A stretch of 64,000 nt of DNA from Solwaraspora sp. WMMD406 (GCF_029626025.1 NZ_JARUBF010000001.1:2170001-2234000), one strand, 5' to 3'; shown: positions 23,772 through 32,976, counted from the stretch's first letter. Notes: generated from the letters alone by a model not told the origin. Made by a program: numbers and translations.

Positions 23772-24584
23772 GTGACCACCTCCACCTACCTGTTCCACGA
23801 CACCCCACCAGACACCCGCAGCGACAACGCGACGATGCTCGACGCCCTGGCCGGAATGCTGGACCTGTTCTCCCGCCGGCAAATCCGCCGTATCGGAGTC
23901 CGCGCCGACGCCCGGTGCGTCGTCGTCGCCGTCGGTGCCAGCTGTATCGCCGCGACCCTCGCCGAGATGGCGTCCCACGGTGAGGTCACCGCCACCGACA
24001 TCGACCTCACCCCATGCCGCCGCCATCCGCACGTCAACCTGATCCGCCACAACATCCTCACTGACCCCCTGCCCGGCGACGCCTACGACCTGATCCACGT
24101 CCGGCTCCTGCTCGCACACCTGCCCGCCCGGCAGCGCAACACCGTGCTCGCCAAGCTCGCCCGCGCTCTGGTCCCCGGCGGTGTTCTCATCATCGAAGAG
24201 TTCGAGCCCACCTGGCGTACCTCCGTGCTGTCCGCGCCGGACCTCGACGAAGCCGACCGGCTGTTCGCCGCCTACCATCGGGCGTTCGGGGCCGCGCTCA
24301 CCGCTGCCGGCAACGATCTCCGGTGGGGACGCCGCGCCCACCACGCGATGCACGCCCTCGGCCTACAGGTCGAAACGACCGGCCACACCGGCACCTGGAC
24401 CGGTGGACAACCCGGCTGCCTCCTGCCCCACGCCACCGCTGGTGTCATCCGCGACCGGCTCACCAGCGCCGGTATGACTCCCGCCGACATCGAGGCATTC
24501 CGCGAACTCCTGCTCGATCCCATGCTCGTGGTCAAAGGCAACCTGGTCCTGTCCCACATCGGCCGCGCCCCCACCAGCAGCTGA
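23772..24584 (+). CDS. Class I SAM-dependent methyltransferase
   Basis: 270 residues. The Rossmann motif I is degenerate (RCVVVAVGASCIAATLAEMA), followed by GEVTATDIDLTPCRRHPHV, YDLIHVRLLLAHLPARQR and LVPGGVLIIEEF as motifs II-III. CAGGAGA precedes the GTG. It may modify the compound handled by the importer operon (inference). Confidence 0.85.
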   Translation: MTTSTYLFHDTPPDTRSDNATMLDALAGMLDLFSRRQIRRIGVRADARCVVVAVGASCIAATLAEMASHGEVTATDIDLTPCRRHPHVNLIRHNILTDPLPGDAYDLIHVRLLLAHLPARQRNTVLAKLARALVPGGVLIIEEFEPTWRTSVLSAPDLDEADRLFAAYHRAFGAALTAAGNDLRWGRRAHHAMHALGLQVETTGHTGTWTGGQPGCLLPHATAGVIRDRLTSAGMTPADIEAFRELLLDPMLVVKGNLVLSHIGRAPTSS

Positions 24585-24805
24585 TGGCCAGCCGAGTACA
24601 GCCTCTACACCACCGCCACCGCATCGGCCACGACGCGCTGAACCTGGCGGGCAGCGCGCTCCGCGCCAAGCGAATCGGAATCCACACCGAGCGGGTCGAG
24701 GTCGGCCTGGTTCGCGACGGTACGACCGTCCAAGCCTGGCCCCTGCGGCCCGACCGTCCGACCCCCGCGCCTCACCTGACCAGCCCCACCCGGCCGCGTC
24801 GCTGA
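24584..24805 (+). CDS. Small hypothetical protein
   Basis: 73 residues, MASRVQPLHHRHRIGHDALN..., with a short beta-like segment GIHTERVEVGLVRDGTTVQAW. TGATG overlap with the methyltransferase stop supports translation. No recognised domain; it could be a spurious frame. Confidence 0.45.
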   Translation: MASRVQPLHHRHRIGHDALNLAGSALRAKRIGIHTERVEVGLVRDGTTVQAWPLRPDRPTPAPHLTSPTRPRR

Positions 24806-24821
24806 CCCCACCGGAGCAGCC

Positions 24822-25745
24822 ATGACCCGTATCGACATCGCCCTGTTCAACTACGAGAACGGCGGCCGCACGCCGGACGGCCGCTACGACTTCACCCGGC
24901 TCCAATACGCGTTCGCCGACGTCACTGCGGTACCCGCGTTGATCCTGTTCTGCGAAGCCAAGCACTACCGCGACAACGCCGGCATGGCGAAGTACGCCGC
25001 CGCCGAGGCCCTGTCAGACGAACTCGGCGTGCCGTACGTCGTCGAGCTGGGCTGGATGCGACGTGGACCCATGCCACCGGCCATCTTCTACAACCCGGAC
25101 CTGCTGGTACTGCGGCGTTGGTGGAACCCCGACGACCCCGCCGCGTTCGACGACCAACGCAACGTGGCCCGGTTCGCCATCCGCGACAGCGGACGCGTAC
25201 GCGACGAACGACGAGAGTTCCTGACGTTCGTCCATCACTTCGAACCACTCTCCGGCGACACCCGGCTGGAGCAAGCCCGACGCCTCAGCCGCTACGGCGC
25301 CACCGAGACGCTGCCCGTCATCGGCGGAGGCGACCTCAACGCCACCGCGTCCGGCGACCACTTCCCACAGCGGGACTGGGCAGCCGCCGCCGTCCACCAC
25401 CGCACCCACAAAGGCACCCGGCGGCCCGACGGCACCTGGGGACCGGACACCCGCGCGCTCGACCACCTCATCGGCCGATGGGACGACACCACCCGGCAGC
25501 GCACCGACGGCTGCGGACTGCACGCCGTCGCCGAAATGGCCTGGCGGGCCGACCCCACCCGACCGATCACGCCGACCGTCAACCCCGCCATCGACGCCGG
25601 CGGCGGTCTGCTCATCGACTGGCTCCTGGCCAACGACGCCATGACACCCCACGTCCTGCCCGACACCTACCACGTCCACATCCCCGACCCCCGCTACCCG
25701 CCGCCGTCAGACCACCGGCTCGTCACCGCCGCGATCGACCTGTGA
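24822..25745 (+). CDS. Endonuclease/exonuclease/phosphatase (EEP) fold protein
   Basis: 307 residues beginning RIDIALFNYENGG, with FCEAKHY (metal-binding Glu), FVHHFEP, GGGDLNA and the terminal SDHRLV. This is the ordered motif set of the EEP superfamily (DNase I, inositol phosphatases, ExoIII). Substrate could be nucleic acid or a phosphorylated small molecule. CCGGAGCAGCC precedes the ATG. Same strand and close spacing suggest co-transcription with the methyltransferase. Confidence 0.85.
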   Translation: MTRIDIALFNYENGGRTPDGRYDFTRLQYAFADVTAVPALILFCEAKHYRDNAGMAKYAAAEALSDELGVPYVVELGWMRRGPMPPAIFYNPDLLVLRRWWNPDDPAAFDDQRNVARFAIRDSGRVRDERREFLTFVHHFEPLSGDTRLEQARRLSRYGATETLPVIGGGDLNATASGDHFPQRDWAAAAVHHRTHKGTRRPDGTWGPDTRALDHLIGRWDDTTRQRTDGCGLHAVAEMAWRADPTRPITPTVNPAIDAGGGLLIDWLLANDAMTPHVLPDTYHVHIPDPRYPPPSDHRLVTAAIDL

Positions 25746-25852
25746 CACCGACGACCAACCACGCCACGGGCCCGACGACCCCCGTGACCGCCGCTGCCAC
25801 CCCACTGGCGACGTCGCCCGCACCGGAACGCCGAATCGACCGGCCACCACAG

Positions 25853-26010
25853 CCGTGCCCCACACATCGTCGAAATCGCCCTCGCGCAACGCGCGTTCCT
25901 CGTCCGCGCCGTCACCCACCTCGCCCACGCCGGTATCCGCCAGTTCCTCGACATCGGCACCGGCCTGCCACCGCCAACAACACCCACCAGGCCGCACAAG
26001 CGCTCGAGCG
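25853..26010 (+). pseudogene. Fragment of a DUF574-type (Methyltransf_19) SAM methyltransferase
   Basis: One frame reads AQRAFLVRAVTHLAHAGIRQFLDIGTGLP, the NRAFL...QFLDIGTG core of DUF574-type proteins. After a one-base shift near 25968 another frame continues ANNTHQAAQALER, the expected next motif. Both flanks of the domain are missing. A complete relative lies at 37886-38737. Confidence 0.7.
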
Positions 26011-26077
26011 ACGCCCAACCAACCACCGCACCCCCACCGCCGCGACACCAGGCGACCACCCCACCGAAAGGCGAACC

Positions 26078-26257
26078 ATGACCGCCCTCGCCGCCGTCGC
26101 GGTCGGCATCATCCTGATCGCGATCGCCATCCTCCACGCCGGCAACAGCGTGACCTGGGCCTACGCCAAATATCGTGCCCGGCGTCTCCTCACGGCAGGA
26201 CTTCTCGTCCTCACCGCCGTCGCCATCCTGCGCCACCAGACCGGCGAACCCGAATGA
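26078..26257 (+). CDS. Small two-helix membrane protein
   Basis: 59 residues. ALAAVAVGIILIAIAILHAG and LLTAGLLVLTAVAIL are membrane spans, with an Arg-rich loop between. GAAAGGCG precedes the ATG. No known domain. Confidence 0.55.
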   Translation: MTALAAVAVGIILIAIAILHAGNSVTWAYAKYRARRLLTAGLLVLTAVAILRHQTGEPE

Positions 26258-26384
26258 CCACACCCACGCCGCATCACCTCCCGCACGTCCGGGCACCACC
26301 ACCAACCCGAGCCCACCACCGCCACCCCGACCGGCCCACGACGCCACCGCGCGTCAACGCCACCACACCCTCGAAAGGCACAAA

Positions 26385-27290
26385 TTGAAACGCCATCTCC
26401 TCACCACGACGATCGCCGCAGCCCTCACCGGCGTCATTGCCGCCACGGCCACTCCCGCTGCCGCGATCGTCGGCGGACACGACGCCACCACCCTGTACAA
26501 CGGGGTCGCCTCCGTCCGCACTGTGTTCCCCGGCCTCGGCACCGGACTCTGCGGCGGCACCCTCATCCACCCCCGCTGGATACTCACCGCAGCCCATTGC
26601 GTCGCCGACCAGCAAGCAGCCCCCACCCCGGTCGCGATGCCCGGCGACGCCGTCACCATCCGCGTCGACAGCCTCGACCGCACCACCGGCGGTCACACCG
26701 CCACCGGCAAAACCGTCCACCTGCACCCCGGATTCACCTGGGGAACCAACTGGCCAGCCACCCCGGTCGCCGACCTCGCCCTCGTTGAACTCACCCACCC
26801 CGTACCCGCACCCGTAGCGAAGATCGCCGACCGGCAGATACCCGAGTCCACCCGCCTCCGCCTCGTCGGATGGGGCCTCACCGAATTCCCGCCCGGACCC
26901 GACACCACCCCACCCGCACTGCTCCAGGAACGCGACAGCCGCCGGCTGCCCGCCGCCGCCTGCACCAACGGATTCATCGGCATCGGCGACATCTGCGCCG
27001 ACGCCGGTGCCTGCCACGGTGACTCCGGCAGCCCCGCCCTCGCCCGGTGGAAAACCCCCGATACCCGGCCGGCCTGGACCGCCACCGGTATCGCCAGCCG
27101 CGAAACCAGCCAGCACGACCCCTGCGGACAACCCACCGTCTACACCGACCCCACCCACCCACCATTCCGCACCTGGATCCACACCACCACGCTCACCCGC
27201 ACACCCGCACCCCACCCGGCCCCGACCACCCACACCGCCCCCGTGAACCCCGACCTACTCGACGCGCTCAAACTCACAACGTTCGAGTAA
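26385..27290 (+). CDS. Secreted trypsin-like serine protease (S1A)
   Basis: 301 residues from a TTG with GAAAGG upstream. The signal peptide (KRHLLTTTIAAALTGVIAA...) is followed almost immediately by IVGGHDATT, the trypsin mature N-terminus, so there is no long propeptide. TAAHC (His), VADLALVEL (Asp) and CHGDSGSP (Ser) complete the catalytic triad. Cysteines are placed as in chymotrypsin-fold enzymes. Exported and acts outside the cell. Confidence 0.93.
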   Translation: MKRHLLTTTIAAALTGVIAATATPAAAIVGGHDATTLYNGVASVRTVFPGLGTGLCGGTLIHPRWILTAAHCVADQQAAPTPVAMPGDAVTIRVDSLDRTTGGHTATGKTVHLHPGFTWGTNWPATPVADLALVELTHPVPAPVAKIADRQIPESTRLRLVGWGLTEFPPGPDTTPPALLQERDSRRLPAAACTNGFIGIGDICADAGACHGDSGSPALARWKTPDTRPAWTATGIASRETSQHDPCGQPTVYTDPTHPPFRTWIHTTTLTRTPAPHPAPTTHTAPVNPDLLDALKLTTFE

Positions 27291-27319
27291 CAGCGATCAA
27301 GCGTCCCAGCCAATCCCGG

Positions 27320-27356
27320 GTGGTCCGCCCGGTGCCACACACGCCGGGCGGACCAC
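27320..27356 (+). terminator. Terminator after the trypsin-like gene
   Basis: A perfect 13-bp stem, GTGGTCCGCCCGG/CCGGGCGGACCAC, with an 11-nt loop, 30 bp beyond the stop. The rest of the 27291-27608 gap shows no gene; a G-run (G8-A-G6-A-G2) lies at 27586-27603. Confidence 0.75.
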
Positions 27357-27608
27357 CACACCCGACGCCCAAACATGAACCCCGGCCCCTGAGCCACCCG
27401 TACCGGCTACGGCAGCCACCCGCAGCCGCTCCGCCCCAACCGCAACATGACCCATCACCACTGCCTGCAGATATGCTGCCCACGGGCGGCGCGGCACCAT
27501 CTCCATGTCGATCTCCCGCAAGAGTCGACCGCGCCGCCCCGCCAACACCTGTCCGGCCGCAACGAGGGCGACCCGACGCCTCAACGGGGGGGGAGGGGGG
27601 AGGCCAGG

Positions 27609-28628
27609 TCATCTGAGCAGGTCGATGTCCTCCTCTGCCTGTGGCCGGGAGATTGTGTTGATGGTCAACACGTAGGGGGAGCTCGAAAGTGCTTGCGCCG
27701 TGCGCGCGAGGTGGGCTGCGATCGCGTCTAGGTCGGTTGTAGCGGTCGGCACGACGGTGCCCGGCGGAGCGTCACGGGGCGGTGCGCCGATGGCGTAGGA
27801 ATCGAGGGCTACACGTACGGCGGCGGCTGCGGCGATCGCGTCAATTTCGGCTTCGGAGAAGCAAGCGCGTCTCGCACGGCGTCGAGCTTGATTGACGATC
27901 GCCGGGTCGATGTAGGCGCTCAACCGGCGGAGTCCGTCGAGAATCTCGATGGTTCTTCGGTGGTAGGCATATGGAAGACGCGTCACGGGGACGGGGTCGT
28001 CGAGCGGGAAGCCCTCGTGCCACACGGCTGCGCTCAACCTCGTCGGCTGCGCTGCGGGTGCGCTGTGATGGAGCGCGAGCCAGAGTGGACGCATCTGCCA
28101 GTGGTACTGGCAACGGGTCCACCATCGGGTCAGACGGGCGCGGAGACCGCCGCCGAGGTCTCTGGTCGGGTGGGCTGGCGTGACCGGTCCCTCTTCGGAA
28201 ATGGTCGGAGTTTCGAAATGCGATCGTGCCCGGCTGAGGCGGGTAGCGAGAATGTCGGCGGCCAGTTCAGCCTCGTGTTCTTCGGTCAGGTCGCCGGTGT
28301 GGTTGTCGACGAGTCGTGCCCCTCGGTGACCGAGGACGATATGGGAAAGTTCGTGGAGGATTGTCTGGGTTCGTACTAGCGGCGGTAAGGCCGCGTCGAC
28401 AAAGATGAGGTCGGTAGTTGTCGAGTCCATCCATACGCCGGGCGCTTCGTTTGAGGGGATGGCCAGGGGCACGATGGTGATGGATCGCGCCCGGGTCGAT
28501 CCGATGGCGTGGCACCACGCGTCGACGGTGTACGGCGGGGGCGGCGGAGGCAGTTGCAGACGGCGTAGGCGTCGCTCAAGGCGACGACGCTGGTGCCAGC
28601 TACTTCCTGGCACTGCCTCTGTGCGCAC
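27609..28628 (-). CDS. ImmA/IrrE-like metallopeptidase
   Basis: 339 residues. HELSHIVLGH with a downstream Glu-rich EEHEAELAADILA is the HExxH...E zinc site of the ImmA/IrrE family. The C-terminal half (from LTRWWTRCQ) resembles the MAB_1171c-like partner domain often encoded beside these peptidases. GTG start with GGAGAG upstream. Such peptidases usually cleave an XRE repressor, but no XRE gene is adjacent here. An orphan regulator-cleaving role is inferred. Confidence 0.85.
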   Translation of the reverse strand: MRTEAVPGSSWHQRRRLERRLRRLQLPPPPPPYTVDAWCHAIGSTRARSITIVPLAIPSNEAPGVWMDSTTTDLIFVDAALPPLVRTQTILHELSHIVLGHRGARLVDNHTGDLTEEHEAELAADILATRLSRARSHFETPTISEEGPVTPAHPTRDLGGGLRARLTRWWTRCQYHWQMRPLWLALHHSAPAAQPTRLSAAVWHEGFPLDDPVPVTRLPYAYHRRTIEILDGLRRLSAYIDPAIVNQARRRARRACFSEAEIDAIAAAAAVRVALDSYAIGAPPRDAPPGTVVPTATTDLDAIAAHLARTAQALSSSPYVLTINTISRPQAEEDIDLLR

Positions 28629-28980
28629 CTGGGGCTCTCCGGGTTCGTCGAAGATGCTGGTGGTCGTGGTCAGCCGCTGAGCGGCTGCGCCGCCAGCGAG
28701 GGTCTTCCGATCATCATGCCGTTCATCGACACTGGTCGGCTACTGGTTCCACGGTGGTGCTGAGCGGGGAGAGGTGATCTGTCCGGCCATGCTGCTCACC
28801 TGTCGTCTGGGCCCGGTCGTCGTGTCGTCTGGACGAGACGTACGCGGGCGGGGGGTAAGCCGACATGCGGCCGAAGTCGAGATTGCCTTATTGTACTAAT
28901 TAAGAATTTTGCCTGGTGTGAGGTTGGGCTCGAGAGCCGTATTGCCTAGCTTCGGGTTGAGAGCGTGGGAGGAGGTAGGC
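28629..28980. other. Intergenic, promoter region
   Basis: About 350 bp separating the divergent ImmA/IrrE-like and GGDEF/EAL-like genes. No gene is seen; an AT-rich stretch around 28885-28915 may hold promoters. Confidence 0.4.
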
Positions 28981-29010
28981 ATGAACGGCAAGGGCTACGA
29001 CTGGAACTGA
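28981..29010 (+). CDS. Nine-codon peptide ORF
   Basis: ATG-AAC-GGC-AAG-GGC-TAC-GAC-TGG-AAC-TGA (MNGKGYDWN) sits directly after a strong GGGAGGAGG ribosome-binding stretch. It ends 89-77 bp before the GGDEF/EAL-like gene, depending on that gene's start. It may be a leader peptide or chance. Confidence 0.3.
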   Translation: MNGKGYDWN

Positions 29011-29098
29011 GCAAAGTCGGCTGGCGTCGATTGCTGTTAGCCTGGGCTGCCGGAACCGGGCGGAGCTCCCGACAGGTGCGACGGGATTGGCAGCAGGC

Positions 29099-31582
29099 AT
29101 GGGACGACAGGACCGCCGGCTATGGACACTGACACTCGCCGTAGGCGTACTCGCCGGTTCCTCGGTAGCGCATGCGGTCACCCAGCTTGCGCTGCCGAAC
29201 GCCAACCTCTGGTTGTACCCCGTCACGGCAGCCGCGCTGATCGCGGTCGGCAACGCATGCTCGGTGGAGGTACCGGTCCGATCGGGAGTGCGGCTGACCC
29301 TCGCTCCCACCGCGATCTTCGTCAGCGCGGTGGTGCTGCCGGCACCGTGGCTCGTGCTGGCCACCGCGGTGGGTAGCGGCATCGCGAAGATCATCACCCG
29401 GTATCCGACGAGTGCGGCGGTGCACAAGGCCATCCACAACACGGCGAAGGACACCGTCGCGGCCACGGTGGTCGGCGCTGCGGTCGGCGCTGCCGGCATC
29501 CATCCTGATCTGGGTAGCAACGTCCTCCCCGCGCCAGCACCGTCCTATCTGGTGGCCCTGGTGCTGTCCGTTCTGGCGTTGGTGCTGGTGGAGGAGACAG
29601 TGACCACGACGACGGTGTCCGTCGCCACCGGCAGAGCGTGGCGTACCGTCGCCGGTACCGCAGTGGACTTGAGGCTCGCGGTCGTGCTGGCCGAGTTCCT
29701 GGTGGCGGCGGTCTCGATCGCGATGGTCAAGGTGGACCTGCGGCTCATGATCGCAATGCCGCTGGCAATGCTGCTGGTCTACGCGGTCTACCACCATCGC
29801 ATGCGGTTGCGAGCGGAGCGGGAAACCTGGCAGCGGCTGGCGGGTGTCACGGATACGCTCAACACTGCGGATCCGACGGGCGTGTTACACACGGCGGTTC
29901 GCGGGGCCGTCGGGTTGTTCGGGGCTCGGCAGGCTGAGGTGGAGGTCACCCTCCCCGCCACAGGCCGACGCCTCGTCCGAGCATGTCCGACCTGCGTGTG
30001 CTTCGACGGGCCGCCGGACGGCGTACCTCCGCTCGACCGCGCCGACGTCGTGCAGCCCCTGACAACGGGCAACGCGGACTCAGGGGCCGTCCGCATCGTT
30101 CTGCATGGTCCACGTGACGTGCCATCCGGTCGGGAAGAGGCCGCTTTGCGCGCCTTCGGTGCCGCGTTGTCGACCTCGCTGGACAACGCGATGACCTATG
30201 CCCGCCTCGCCGCTGACGCCAAGATGCACGCCCACCTCGCTACCCATGACGCACTGACCGGCCTGACCAACCGGCACGCCTTCACCGCTACCGCTGACCC
30301 GCGCTGCGCCGACGATCCAGCTGGTGTCGGGCTGCTGCGTCTGCGCCTGGTGGGATTCGCTGGCATCGCTGCCACTCTCGGTCATGCCGGCGGTGATCTT
30401 TTGCTGGTCGAGGTGGCGACGAGGTTGAAACGCGCGGTCGCCGCAGCGGGGTACCTCACCTGCCGGCTCGGCGTGGACGAATTCGCGGTCCTGCTGACCG
30501 GGAAGACCAGCGAGGCGATGGAGAGAGAGTCCCTACGGATCGCTGGCGCGCTGCGTGGGCCGGTGGACGCGGGTGGGGTCTTGGTCGGTGTGCAGATCGG
30601 CGTCGGACTGGCCGCAGGTAGTGCGGGGGTTGGCGTCGAGGAGCTGCTCCGCCGCGCGGACGCCGCGCTTCGCCGGAGCGGAGGTAACGGGTCGGCGAGG
30701 CTGGCGGTGTACGACCCGCAGGAGGAGCACCACGATCGGGAAGCTCAGCTGGCGGAACTCGTACACGACCTGTCTGCAGATTTGCACGCCGGCCGCGTCC
30801 ATGTCGAGTTCCAGCCGGTCCTTGACCTGACAGCGGGTGTCCCTGTTGCCGTCGAGGCCGTGGCGACGTGGCGGCATCCGCGCCACGGGACTCTTGAGGC
30901 GCAGCGTTGGCGCGCGGTCGCCGAGACTGTGGTGCGGCCGGTATCGATCATCGAAGTTGTGCTGGACGAGGCACTGGCCGGAGTCAAAGCGTGGCGCGAT
31001 GCCGGCTTCGACTTGCCCGTCGCGGTGACCGTGTCCGGACCCTGCCTGCTCGATGCGCGATTCACCGGCTTGCTCTTCGGCAGCCTCCTGCGCCACGACG
31101 TCGCACCGGATCGCCTGATCCTGCAGATACCTGAAACGGACCTGCTCGGGCCAGACGCCCTCCTCGAGACGCTGACCGAGATCGACAAAGCCGGAGTCCT
31201 GCTGGCGCTGGAACGCTTCGGAGCGGGTCCCGCATCGCTGGCGACCCTGGCCACCCTCCCGATCCGTGGCCTCAAGATCGATGAGACGTTCATCGACAGC
31301 ATGGCGAGCCGTCAGGCAGCGGTCGTAATCCGGGCCGCAGTGACCCTTGGGGATGATCTAGGGATTCCGGTTTGCGCGCCCGGGGTGCGCAGCCTCGAGC
31401 AGCGGCAGGCTCTGCGTGACCTGGGGTGCCGCGTCGGCCAGGGCGATCACCTCGGACCAGCGATGGAACGTGACCACCTGCTCGGCGCGTTGGGGCGCGG
31501 CGTCAACGGCGTACCCGGGCAGCTGGCTGCCGCGTTGGAGGAGGTACGCGTGTTGCCGCTGCGATCCCGGAATGCTAGCTGA
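29099..31582 (+). CDS. Membrane protein with degenerate GGDEF and EAL domains
   Basis: 827 residues from ATG 29099 (a TTG at 29087 is also possible). The N-terminal ~220 residues hold about six membrane helices. A GAF-like stretch follows (about 250-370). The diguanylate-cyclase domain reads RLGVDEFAVLL where GGDEF is expected. In the phosphodiesterase domain EAL is EAV, the Asn strand is VTVSG, and DDFG is LERFG, while LKIDETFID is kept. Loss of several metal ligands suggests a non-catalytic c-di-GMP receptor or pseudo-enzyme (inference). It is probably membrane-bound. Confidence 0.88.
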   Translation: MGRQDRRLWTLTLAVGVLAGSSVAHAVTQLALPNANLWLYPVTAAALIAVGNACSVEVPVRSGVRLTLAPTAIFVSAVVLPAPWLVLATAVGSGIAKIITRYPTSAAVHKAIHNTAKDTVAATVVGAAVGAAGIHPDLGSNVLPAPAPSYLVALVLSVLALVLVEETVTTTTVSVATGRAWRTVAGTAVDLRLAVVLAEFLVAAVSIAMVKVDLRLMIAMPLAMLLVYAVYHHRMRLRAERETWQRLAGVTDTLNTADPTGVLHTAVRGAVGLFGARQAEVEVTLPATGRRLVRACPTCVCFDGPPDGVPPLDRADVVQPLTTGNADSGAVRIVLHGPRDVPSGREEAALRAFGAALSTSLDNAMTYARLAADAKMHAHLATHDALTGLTNRHAFTATADPRCADDPAGVGLLRLRLVGFAGIAATLGHAGGDLLLVEVATRLKRAVAAAGYLTCRLGVDEFAVLLTGKTSEAMERESLRIAGALRGPVDAGGVLVGVQIGVGLAAGSAGVGVEELLRRADAALRRSGGNGSARLAVYDPQEEHHDREAQLAELVHDLSADLHAGRVHVEFQPVLDLTAGVPVAVEAVATWRHPRHGTLEAQRWRAVAETVVRPVSIIEVVLDEALAGVKAWRDAGFDLPVAVTVSGPCLLDARFTGLLFGSLLRHDVAPDRLILQIPETDLLGPDALLETLTEIDKAGVLLALERFGAGPASLATLATLPIRGLKIDETFIDSMASRQAAVVIRAAVTLGDDLGIPVCAPGVRSLEQRQALRDLGCRVGQGDHLGPAMERDHLLGALGRGVNGVPGQLAAALEEVRVLPLRSRNAS

Positions 31583-31592
31583 TCCGTCTGTC

Positions 31593-31608
31593 CGCGCCGC
31601 TCGGCGCG
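31593..31608 (+). terminator. Terminator after the GGDEF/EAL-like gene
   Basis: A CGCGCC/GGCGCG stem 11 bp after the stop with a tetraloop. The rest of the gap to 31921 shows no gene. Confidence 0.5.
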
Positions 31609-31921
31609 TAATAGTCGCGCCACGTGCCGCAGTTCCCTGGGGACATCTAGGGTGGGCACGATAGGCAATCACGTGGGGTCCTTTTGGGTGGATCAGGTTC
31701 CGTCGCGAGTGCTTGTCTAGCGAGGGGTCCTATGTCCAGTCTCCATACTATCCGCTATGGACGCGATGCCCCGTGTCGTCCCGAACCGGGATCGAACCGT
31801 TGTTGAGATCACTTCAGCTTCAGTAGGTGCTTCGATGGCTTGAGTCCGTTACCTTCGATCTCATCTGGCCGTCGTGTTGCAGAATTGATCATGGGAGACC
31901 TGGATTGAGACGGGGAAGTCG

Positions 31922-32296
31922 ATGTTGACATGGATCGAGGCCGCAGCCTGCGGAGCCGTCGGGGGTCTCATCACGGAGGCAATTGTGACCTTCGGTCGGT
32001 TGCGGGCCTGGCAGCAGGCGAGGTATGCCGCCCGGGGTGCGGGCTCGGTGCCGCCGAGTCTTGCCAGCTTTGTGGATCCACTCGCTGATGCGCTTGCGGC
32101 GGTGTTCCGTACTGTGCTGGGTGCGGTTGCGGGCTGGTTGCTTCACGATCAGATGACCGGGGTGTATGCCGCTGTGCTTGTCGGTGCTTCCGCGCCTGCC
32201 CTTCTCGCCCAGGTGGGTCGGACAGCGGTGGCGGAGGTGACGCAGGCTCCGGACAGAGTACCTGCGGGTGCGCGGGTCGAAGGTGATGCATCGTGA
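31922..32296 (+). CDS. Membrane protein, first gene of Lon-propeller operon
   Basis: 124 residues. CGAVGGLITEAIVTFGRL and two further hydrophobic stretches (FRTVLGAVAGWLL, VYAAVLVGASAPALLA) indicate a small integral protein. ATG with ACGGGGA upstream. The next gene overlaps it (GTGA). No domain recognised; the operon suggests it partners the Lon-like protease. Confidence 0.7.
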   Translation: MLTWIEAAACGAVGGLITEAIVTFGRLRAWQQARYAARGAGSVPPSLASFVDPLADALAAVFRTVLGAVAGWLLHDQMTGVYAAVLVGASAPALLAQVGRTAVAEVTQAPDRVPAGARVEGDAS

Positions 32297-32976
32297 CCAG
32301 TATCGGCTCCGTTGCTCGCCGCTCGTGGCAGTCCTTTGTCGGCACGCCACTTCCCCGTTCGGCCTCTGTCGGGCGGGGACGCGAAGGTTACGGTCTCTGG
32401 CGGCGGGTGTGGGCGTCGGTCATCGGCCGTGACCTGATCCGGGTGGAGACGGCCCCGGTCGTGCCCCGTGTCCCGTCTGTTGTCCGTCGTCGTGTGACGG
32501 GTTGGTTCGGGCTGCCCACTGTCCCCACCTCTGGCGCGCTAGCTGCTGCCGGGGAGGACGGGATTGTGTTAGAGGCCTCGCCAGTGGATGGAAGCGTGCT
32601 GTTCCTGGTCCGCGGTGTTGGGTTCGACTACCGGCTCGAGGTGGTGCTACGCGGTGGCGGCGAGTCCGGTCCGGTTGCGGTGAGCATCCGTTACGCCACT
32701 GTGAATGGTGGGGAGGAGCGGGAACTCATCGTGCCGATGTTCTATGGGTCGATCGGGCCATCGGCCGGGTACGTTCGGCTTCCTGGGTTCGGTCCTGGCG
32801 CGGCGTGGACGGCTCGTGGTCCCGAGCCGGTCGTCTCTGACCCCGGCTGGTCGGACGAGACGGTCACCGGATCGATCCGCGCGGCGCATAACGAGGCGAC
32901 CCGGCAGGCGTGGCGGCGGATCGGTGCCATACTTGGCGGGCGTCTCGGCGGCCTGATCAGCGAGGTGCTTCGATGA
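32293..32976 (+). CDS. Hypothetical protein in Lon-propeller operon
   Basis: 227 residues, no signal peptide. The middle is beta-rich (GIVLEASPVDGSVLFLVRGVGFDYRLEVVL...), followed by a helical C-terminus. Overlaps both neighbours by four bases. Family not recognised. It may be an adaptor or substrate for the protease encoded next. Confidence 0.7.
   Translation: MTSIGSVARRSWQSFVGTPLPRSASVGRGREGYGLWRRVWASVIGRDLIRVETAPVVPRVPSVVRRRVTGWFGLPTVPTSGALAAAGEDGIVLEASPVDGSVLFLVRGVGFDYRLEVVLRGGGESGPVAVSIRYATVNGGEERELIVPMFYGSIGPSAGYVRLPGFGPGAAWTARGPEPVVSDPGWSDETVTGSIRAAHNEATRQAWRRIGAILGGRLGGLISEVLR

Noticed and set aside
25742-26077. Pro/Arg-rich frames after the EEP gene
   Set aside because: Low-complexity translation of GC-rich DNA; the meaningful part is the frameshifted methyltransferase fragment.
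31755-31810. tRNA T-arm-like sequence on the minus strand (GGTTCGATCCCGG)
   Set aside because: Only three base pairs form in the T-stem, and no acceptor, D or anticodon arm can be built around it, so it is not called as a tRNA or att site.
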